NCBI GenBank assembly: GCA_027563935.2 | Contig: CM050446.2 | Span: 127,984,499-128,048,498, forward strand | Length of the DNA stretch: 64,000 nucleotides | From: Costus lasius | Taxonomy: Eukaryota; Streptophyta; Magnoliopsida; Zingiberales; Costaceae | Direction: 5' to 3' | The notes under the pieces: model-generated | Databases searched by the model: none | The model's input: the letters and a program-made list of their open reading frames with translations, nothing else | Told to the model about the DNA's origin: nothing | Position numbers and translations under genes: made by a program | Shown: positions 58,173 through 64,000 of the stretch, in pieces | How the letters are laid out: every line of letters starts with the position of its first letter | Numbering within the stretch: the stretch's first letter is position 1

Positions 58173-59545
58173 CCACAAGATAGAGCTTGTGGCAGGATCT
58201 ACTCCCCCATCCAAGGCTCCTTATAGGATGCCATCGGTGGAGTTGGCCGAGCTCCGCAAATAACTCGGCAAGTTGTTGGAAGCAGGATTTGTGCGACCAA
58301 TTGTGTCATCATATGGAGCCTCAGTCTTACTCCAAAAGAAGAAGGACGGGTCTTTGAGGTTCTGTGTGGATTACAGAACCCTGAATAAGATAATAGTCCG
58401 GGATAACTATCCTATTCAACTGATCCCAGATCTGTTGGATAGACTGGAAAAAGCTAGGATATTCTCCAAGCTTGACTTGAGATCGGGCTACTGGCAAGTG
58501 CGTATCGCCAAGGGCGACGACTGGAAGACAACATGCGTAACCCGTTATGGAGCTTTTTAGTTCTTGGTCATGCCCTTTAGGCTAACTAATGCTCTAGCGA
58601 TGTTTTGTCATCTGATGGATAAGGTGTTAGCACCTTTTCTAGGTGACTTCGTCGTGGTATATCTAGACGATATAGTGGTATATTCCTCAAGCGTTGAGGA
58701 GCATGTGGTACACTTGAAAAGGGTTCTTCAAGCTTTGAGGGAAAATCAGCTTTATTTGAAGCTGGAGAAATGCACTTTCATGTCAGAAGAGACTTCCTTC
58801 TTTGGACATATGCTTAGCCACGCCAGGTGCAAATGGACAAGGGCAAGGTCCGAGCCATTGTGGAATGGCAAGTTCCCTCAAATTAGACCGAGTTAAGGAG
58901 TTTTCTCGGTGTAGTGAACTTTTATCAAAAGTTCATCCGGGGTTGTTCGAGAGTAACAGCACCCTTCAGCAGTTTGTTGAAAAAGAATACCAATTGGGGT
59001 TGGGACGATCGGTGTCAGTTGGCCTTTCAATACTGGAAAGAGCGCATAGCTTCTGAACCGATCATAAAATTTCCAAATTTTGGAAAACCTTTCGAGGTTC
59101 ACACCAACGCTTCGGATCAAGCGATCGGTGGTGTGCTAATACAGAATGGGCATCCTGTAGCTTTTGAGAGTCGAAAGCTAAATGAGACAAGAGCAGAGGT
59201 ACTCTGCGCATGAAAAGGAGATGTAGCAGTGGTGCACTGCCTTCGGACATGGAGGGTATATCTGCTAGGTAACACCTTCATGGTGAAAACCAACAATGTG
59301 GCGAACACTTATTTCACCACGCAGAAGAAATTGTTGGTAAAACAATCCAGATGGAAGGAATTCGTATCCAAATTCCAATTCCAGTGGGAACATAAGCCTG
59401 GAAAGGCTAATGTGGTGTCTGATGCACTGAGTAGGCTTAATACCTTAGTCTGCTTTGCGATCTCCAGAGTGGAAGGAGACCTCCTTACGAGGATAAAAGT
59501 GGCAACTACTTTCGACGAGGCATATCGAAAACTGGTTCAGTAGAT
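58173..59545 (+). pseudogene. Element A reverse transcriptase and RNase H
   Basis: RT blocks LLEAGFVRPIVSSYGASVLLQKKKDG, LRFCVDYRTLNKI, IFSKLDLRSGYWQVRI (first catalytic Asp), LVMPFRLTNA and VVYLDDIVVYS (catalytic YLDD). Then NFYQKFIRG, RNase H (FEVHTNASDQAIGGVL, HKPGKANVVSDALSR). Stops at about 58261, 58558 and 58894, a frameshift near 58830-58910 and a further one in RNase H kill it. Confidence 0.85.
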
Positions 59546-60717
59546 CAATTCGGGTATGACCCGACGATATTATTTAGACGACGATGACGTTGTCATAGCC
59601 TGTAGCGAGAGGCCACTAGTCCCTGCATCCGGTGGGATGTGACGTGAGCTGCTCAGGGAGCTCCATGATACCCCTTGGTCGGGTCATCCGAGACAAAGAC
59701 GCATGTTTGCCTTGTTGTCTAGGTCATGTTATTAGCCGGACATGCGTGCCGACATTGAGATGTATGTCTGCACATGGCTTATGCGTGTCAATAAGACAAG
59801 ATCGATCGGAGGTTACCAGCGGGGTTGTTGCAACCCTTGCCTATACCCGAGACCCCCTAGACAAGTGTGTCCATGGATTTTATTGGTGGGTTTCCCAAAG
59901 TCGAGGGGAAAACATCAATATTCATAGTGGTGGATAGATTCTCCAAGTATGAGTTTTCATTCTAGCACCCGAATCTTGTTCAGCTGTGGTGGCTGCAGAC
60001 TTATTCTTTCAGAGTGTGGTAAAACATTTTCGGATCCCGATAGATATCGTGAGTGACAGGGATGCCTGGTTCACCGGACGTTTCTAGTCGACGCTGTTCG
60101 ACAAGCTGGGAACGAAGTTGAACTTCTTCACAGCGAATCATCCCCAGACGGATGGATAAACGGAAGGTGTAAATGCCCTCGTGAAGGACTACCTCCATCA
60201 TTTTGTGACTGTGAGTCAAAAGGACTGGATGAAGTGGATGGATTCGGCATAGTTTGCCTACAATCTCCACAGGTCATCATCCATGGGGCATAGCCCCTTT
60301 GAGCTAGTGTTAGGGCGACAACCCCTAACCCCTGTTGATATCGCGATGAGGACCTCCAAGGGGAGATGTCCTCCAGCTCAATGGGCAGCTCGTGAGCGAG
60401 TGGAGTCACTCCAAGAGGCTAGAGACAGCCTCGAGCTAGCAACGAGACGAATGCAACATTATGCGAATCGTCGACATCAGGTTGAAGAGTTTGCCGTGGG
60501 CGACTTAGTGCTTCTCTAACTTACTCGGCAGATATGGAGAAAGATATCTGCAAAGGCAACATCGGGACCTTATACAGAGATACGATGGACCTTTCAAGGT
60601 GTTGAGTTGGGTTAGCTCAGTTGCGTATCATCTGAAGATCCCCGACAGGATGAAGCTGCATCCGACTTTTCATGTGAGCTTCCTAAAGAGGTTCCATAAG
60701 GATCCGGGGGGATCCAG
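59546..60717 (+). pseudogene. Element A integrase, heavily frameshifted
   Basis: Recognisable pieces in different frames: SMDFIGGFPK (first Asp), IPIDIVSDRDAWFTG (second Asp), NHPQTDG and TEGVNALVKDYL (Glu), SSMGHSPFELVLGRQPLTP, RRHQVEEFAVGDLVLL, and the GPY/F-like C-terminal IPDRMKLHPTFHVSFLKRFHKD. It is cut by solo LTR I at 60718. Confidence 0.82.
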
Positions 60718-62234
60718 TGATAGGCCTCGCAAGTGTACGTGCTCTATCGAAGTAGTAAGATTATCGTCCCAATGGAGCAAGGTGTCAAGTATCAACTTTT
60801 AGTGTCATTGAAAGCTAGATAATCTAAAATAGCAATTAAAGAATTACACGAAATCCAATTTATCGAACCTAAGAATCAACTACTTTAAGGGAAAATTACA
60901 GTTTAAGAAGTGTTCGGAACTTCAGGTTTTACCACGTTGAATGCTTTATATGTAAATCAATGAATCAAAACGAATTAGAAAACGGATCTCCTTCTCTCGA
61001 AGCGCAATCCGACAGTAAATAACTTAAAACGATCACTCCTAGGGTATGGATTACCTTCTCTCGAAGTGTAATCCGGTGTCTAACTTAAGCTAATCTCCTA
61101 CTCTCGTAGCAAAACTAACTTAAGAGACCCATTGGGCTCTATGAAAGATCGTAAATCCTCGAGTGATATTGAACGACTCTCGTAATTCAAGTCACAAGTT
61201 AAAATGAGAACATTCGAGTGTTACGATTCACCTCTTGACTTCTCGTAACACTTAACACATACAAAAGTTTGGCCAGAACAATCATACACAATAAGCACAA
61301 CTCAATTAAATAATTTAATTTACTAAAAATAACACTGAGATTCATAATAATGTTTTACACATATGACTTTGTTCAACGGGCTACGCCCGAATTCCGAACT
61401 AGGGTTTTACGCTAGAAAATACATCGTTTAACAATTAAAACCCAAAAAATTGAATTCGAAAGTAAGGGAAATTATAAATCAAGGGTACGAGATGTTGAAT
61501 CTTTAGTCTTCTCGTAAAAGCCTCAAAGAATTCCGTCGAATCAAGCCCTTGAACAAGCAAAATCGCCCCTTTTCGCCCTAGGTCGCGTCCTTCAAAAGTT
61601 TGAACCTCGTAACCGCCCAAAATCCCAACTTTTATACCTCAATCGAAGCCTTGGGCGGTTAGGAAAGATTATTGGGAGTTTTTCCCAATTTCTAAGCATC
61701 TGGAGTATCGAATTTGATGAAAAACGGATGAAAGGTCGAGACCTGCGGACGCGAACACGGGCGTGACGGCAGACACGGGCAGGCCGTGCTTAGCATGTAA
61801 GATCTGGGAACGCCCAAACACGGCCGTGCGCACGCTGGTGAAGACTGGGCTGATTTTGGATTTTCTATCAAACACGGTCATGACGGTACGCACGGCCAGG
61901 TCGTGTTCTCCTCGTTAAATGCAGATTTTGAAGCCGCGATGAACACGACCGTGAACACAAGCACGGCCAGTCCGTGTTCTCTATACAAAGCTCCAAAAAA
62001 TCTAAAATTTTTCCTGTGACCTTGGGGATCTGTAATAAATCTTCCTGTAACTTCAAATCTTCAAAATCTATTCGAAAATAAGGTAGAATGGCCCGCATTT
62101 CACAAACAAATGAAAGAATAGTGAAGATTCTGAACTTTACAAGAAGAAAGGCTAAATTAAGCTATAAAACAAGAATAAAGCCTGAAAAGATTATATGAAT
62201 GGTACTTTAAATCATATCAAAATAGCACTCATCA
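60718..62234 (-). repeat. Element I: solo Athila-type LTR
   Basis: 1517 bp from TGATAGGCCTCGC to GCACTCATCA, flanked by TCCAG (60713-60717) and TCCAG (62235-62239). On the minus strand: palindromes at about 61985-61755 (AACACGG.C...G.CCGTGTT type), then TATAAAA at 61630-61636. Confidence 0.9.
61755..61985 (-). repeat. palindrome array in U3 of solo LTR I
   Basis: Four imperfect units of AACACGGNCGTG...CACGGCCNGTCCGTGTT style, 50-70 bp apart, upstream of the TATA box. The sequence differs from F and G but the layout is the same. Confidence 0.8.
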
Positions 62235-62239
62235 TCCAG

Positions 62240-62485
62240 CTCGATCACAGTCGCTTCGTGCGCCTCTGACAATTCGAACAAAGCATCGGAGAGATCTTGG
62301 ATCACCGAGTTTTGAGACATAATAGGATGAACCGACAAATAGAATTTCTCATTCGGTGGGAAGGTTCTCCAATGGAAGAAGCTACATGGTATAAGGTGTC
62401 CGAACTGTGGCAGTTCGAGGACGAGGTCCGACGTTATCTTGAGTCACCAAGGGCGGCGACTCACTCCGGAGGGGGAGAATGTTAG
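62240..62485 (+). pseudogene. Element A chromodomain (C-terminus of integrase)
   Basis: The reading frame after LTR I gives VLDHRVLRHNRMNRQIEFLIRWEG-type sequence, EEATWYKVSELWQFEDEVRRYLES, and stops at TAG 62483-62485 inside the LTR. VLDHRV..., the aromatic IEFLIRW and EEATW mark a chromodomain of the group found in Tekay/Del elements, thought to steer integration to heterochromatin. The domain itself is open, though the upstream polyprotein is broken. Confidence 0.85.
62468..62479 (+). other. polypurine tract (element A)
   Basis: GGAGGGGGAGAA lies immediately before the TGTTAGG start of the 3' LTR. Confidence 0.85.
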
Positions 62486-64000
62486 GCCTACGGGCCGGAT
62501 TTTGGGTGCGGCCCAAACCCAGCCCAGCCAACCTTAGCCCAGCCCATCCGAATCCCATAAGCTAACCGGATCAGCAGAGTGATCCAGGGGCCGCCCGGAT
62601 TCGTTACGCCAATGGGCGTCTCACGCGCGCACGAATATCTTCGCGTATGCTGGCGGATGGGATGAAGGCATGCCTCGAATTACGTGCCAACATGGAGCGG
62701 GCGGCATGGGCGTGAAGAAAAAGTCATCATCGTCGTTGAGATGGATGACGCGCTCGAGCGAAAAAAAAACTTTCGCTGTACTCTTCTCTCCGGTCATCCC
62801 TCTCGTCGGACTCATCTCCGAGTACACTCGGCGAAGCTTTCCTAATGTTCCGGTGGTGCGGGCGGGTGGTAGGAACACCGAGCTCAGCTCCATCCCTCTT
62901 CTACCATCGCCTTCGTTTCGTCGCCGACGTAGCCGCCATCGACATCCAGATCACCTCAGAAGGCGGCTTCGCATCAGCTTCACCGACTCGACGAAGCCGG
63001 CGGCCTGAGTGATCGCTGAGGTACACTCTTCCTCGCCTGTTTTCCATTTTGCTTCCCCGGTCGAGCTCGCGTCTCCGACGGTGCGCTAGTGTGACACGTT
63101 TCTTCCTCTTGCTTCTCCAGCGAGCCCTCCCCTCTCTTCCCCTAGTTGCCGGCTTGCCTGCGTGCGAGAAGTCCTAGATCCAGTGCTCGCCTACGTGCGA
63201 GCTCCGTTTTTCCTTTCTGTTCGTCGCCTACGTGCAATGCTTGTCGTCCCGGGGTCTCCGCCTGCGTAGGGGGATAGTCGGCGGTCCTTCCTTGAGCGTC
63301 GAGAATCCCAGCTGGGGCGCCTTTTTCATCTGTGGGGAAGATCGATGTCTGCCGTTGCCTGTGCTAGAGTCGCCGGCTCGACTCCCTTCTTCCCCGAGTT
63401 CCCCAGCGTTCGCGAGCCTTCCTCCCTGGCCAGTGCAGGCATCTGCGGGTCTCCTCCACTGCCGTCCGTCGGCTGCTCCGCTGCCCTTCCAGCGCTCGCT
63501 GCCGCGCGAGTAGGGCGGCCTCCTCTCCCATCTCCTCCAACAAGTGTCGACAGTGGCATGATCGGGGTTCCTCCCCAACCCGTCGAGCTCACTTCCGTGC
63601 AAGTGATCATCCACGGTGCCGGCTATTGCCGGTTTGGTCGGTGGCCCTCGGGCGTACCTTCCTTCCTGCCGTTCTCGTCTACGCGTGAGAAGGATGAGAC
63701 CGCAGGCTTCTTCGTCACCTTCGAGTTACATCGCTAGCGGAGCATCGTCCGGCCTCTTCGCCAGCATGCGAGTGAGGAGCCGGCCAGGTTTCTTTCTATC
63801 ACCAGTGTGCGACGCCGTGTGGACGACCATCTACGATCGCCGGGCGCCGGCTTGATCCGATGGACGAGTGGGCGAGTTCGACTCCCCGGCGTGGGACGTC
63901 CGGTTACTCCCCTCCGCTTCCTCCAGCACGTGTGTGTCCAGAAATTATTGTGGACCCCGTCCGACGCGGTCGGTTACGGGTGCATCGCTTTTGGGTTCAG
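62480..64000 (+). repeat. Element A 3' LTR (partial)
   Basis: Collinear with 9992 to about 11520. Several scattered differences and small indels indicate an old insertion. It runs off the window. ORFs in it are GC-rich artefacts without family signatures. Confidence 0.88.

Larger units (their letters stand above)
9992..64000 (+). mobile_element. Element A: Ty3/gypsy chromovirus (Tekay/Del type), host of the nested stack, 3' LTR cut by window
   Basis: Outermost retrotransposon. Matching LTRs start TGTTAGGCCTACGG at 9992 and 62480. The 5' LTR is followed by an initiator-Met primer site and the 3' LTR is preceded by a polypurine tract. Its own sequence is now in pieces: 9992-11870, 54167-54925, 56549-56664, 58168-60717 and 62235-64000. 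The rest is later insertions (B, H, G, I). RT, RNase H, integrase and a C-terminal chromodomain identify it as a chromovirus. Every coding block has stops or frameshifts and the region from gag C-terminus to the RT start is missing, so it is dead and the oldest insertion here. Confidence 0.88.

Overview
This is nuclear DNA of a flowering plant. Spliced genes with GT-AG introns and deeply nested LTR retrotransposons show that directly. A GT61 gene resembling the xylan-decorating clade expanded in grasses and their relatives hints at a commelinid monocot, but I cannot name the species.

Layout. (1) Positions 1-9,991 are the genic part. They hold a minus-strand MATE/DTX efflux transporter (three exons seen, the third running off the left edge) and, divergently transcribed 605 bp away, a complete five-exon plus-strand GT61 glycosyltransferase. 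The 3.2-kb second MATE intron carries a TRIM-like LTR relic and a hAT-type MITE. A Tourist-like MITE lies downstream of the GT61 gene. (2) Positions 9,992-64,000 are one nested retrotransposon stack. The host is a very decayed Ty3/gypsy chromovirus of Tekay/Del type (element A): 5' LTR at 9,992, initiator-Met primer site, remnants of gag, RT, RNase H and integrase, a chromodomain at 62.3 kb, and a 3' LTR running off the right edge.

Into A went an Athila-type element B (minus, 11,871-54,166), two solo LTRs (G at 56.7 kb, I at 60.7 kb) and a 5'-truncated element H. B in turn received F (plus, 15,189-24,477), E (plus, 24,639-38,258), a 2.2-kb putative solo LTR J (38,906-41,130), a tandem C complex (minus, 43,968-50,984) and a 496-bp hAT MITE. 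For most of these I can see the 5-bp or 8-bp target-site duplication, so the order of insertion is fairly secure.

B, C, E and F share a tRNA-Asp primer site, an Athila-type gag with one CCHC knuckle and a DLGA/DIGA-type protease. Only E carries RT, RNase H and integrase. B, C and F stop after protease, so they look like non-autonomous partners of an E-like element. B, E and F also have a third ORF of the ATHILA ORF-1 type.

The most unusual signals are non-coding modules shared by these elements. First, arrays of short palindromes lie in the LTRs and, in a matching family-specific version, again in the internal spacer after the first ORF. Second, a block of about 50 nt with a TTGGG/CCCAA hairpin follows the first ORF. 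Third, GGCACTG/CAGTGG hairpins lie in the 3' spacer. Fourth, a TTGCTTG/CAAGCAA hairpin abuts the polypurine tract. Together they look like an undescribed cis-regulatory architecture that outlives its coding sequence.
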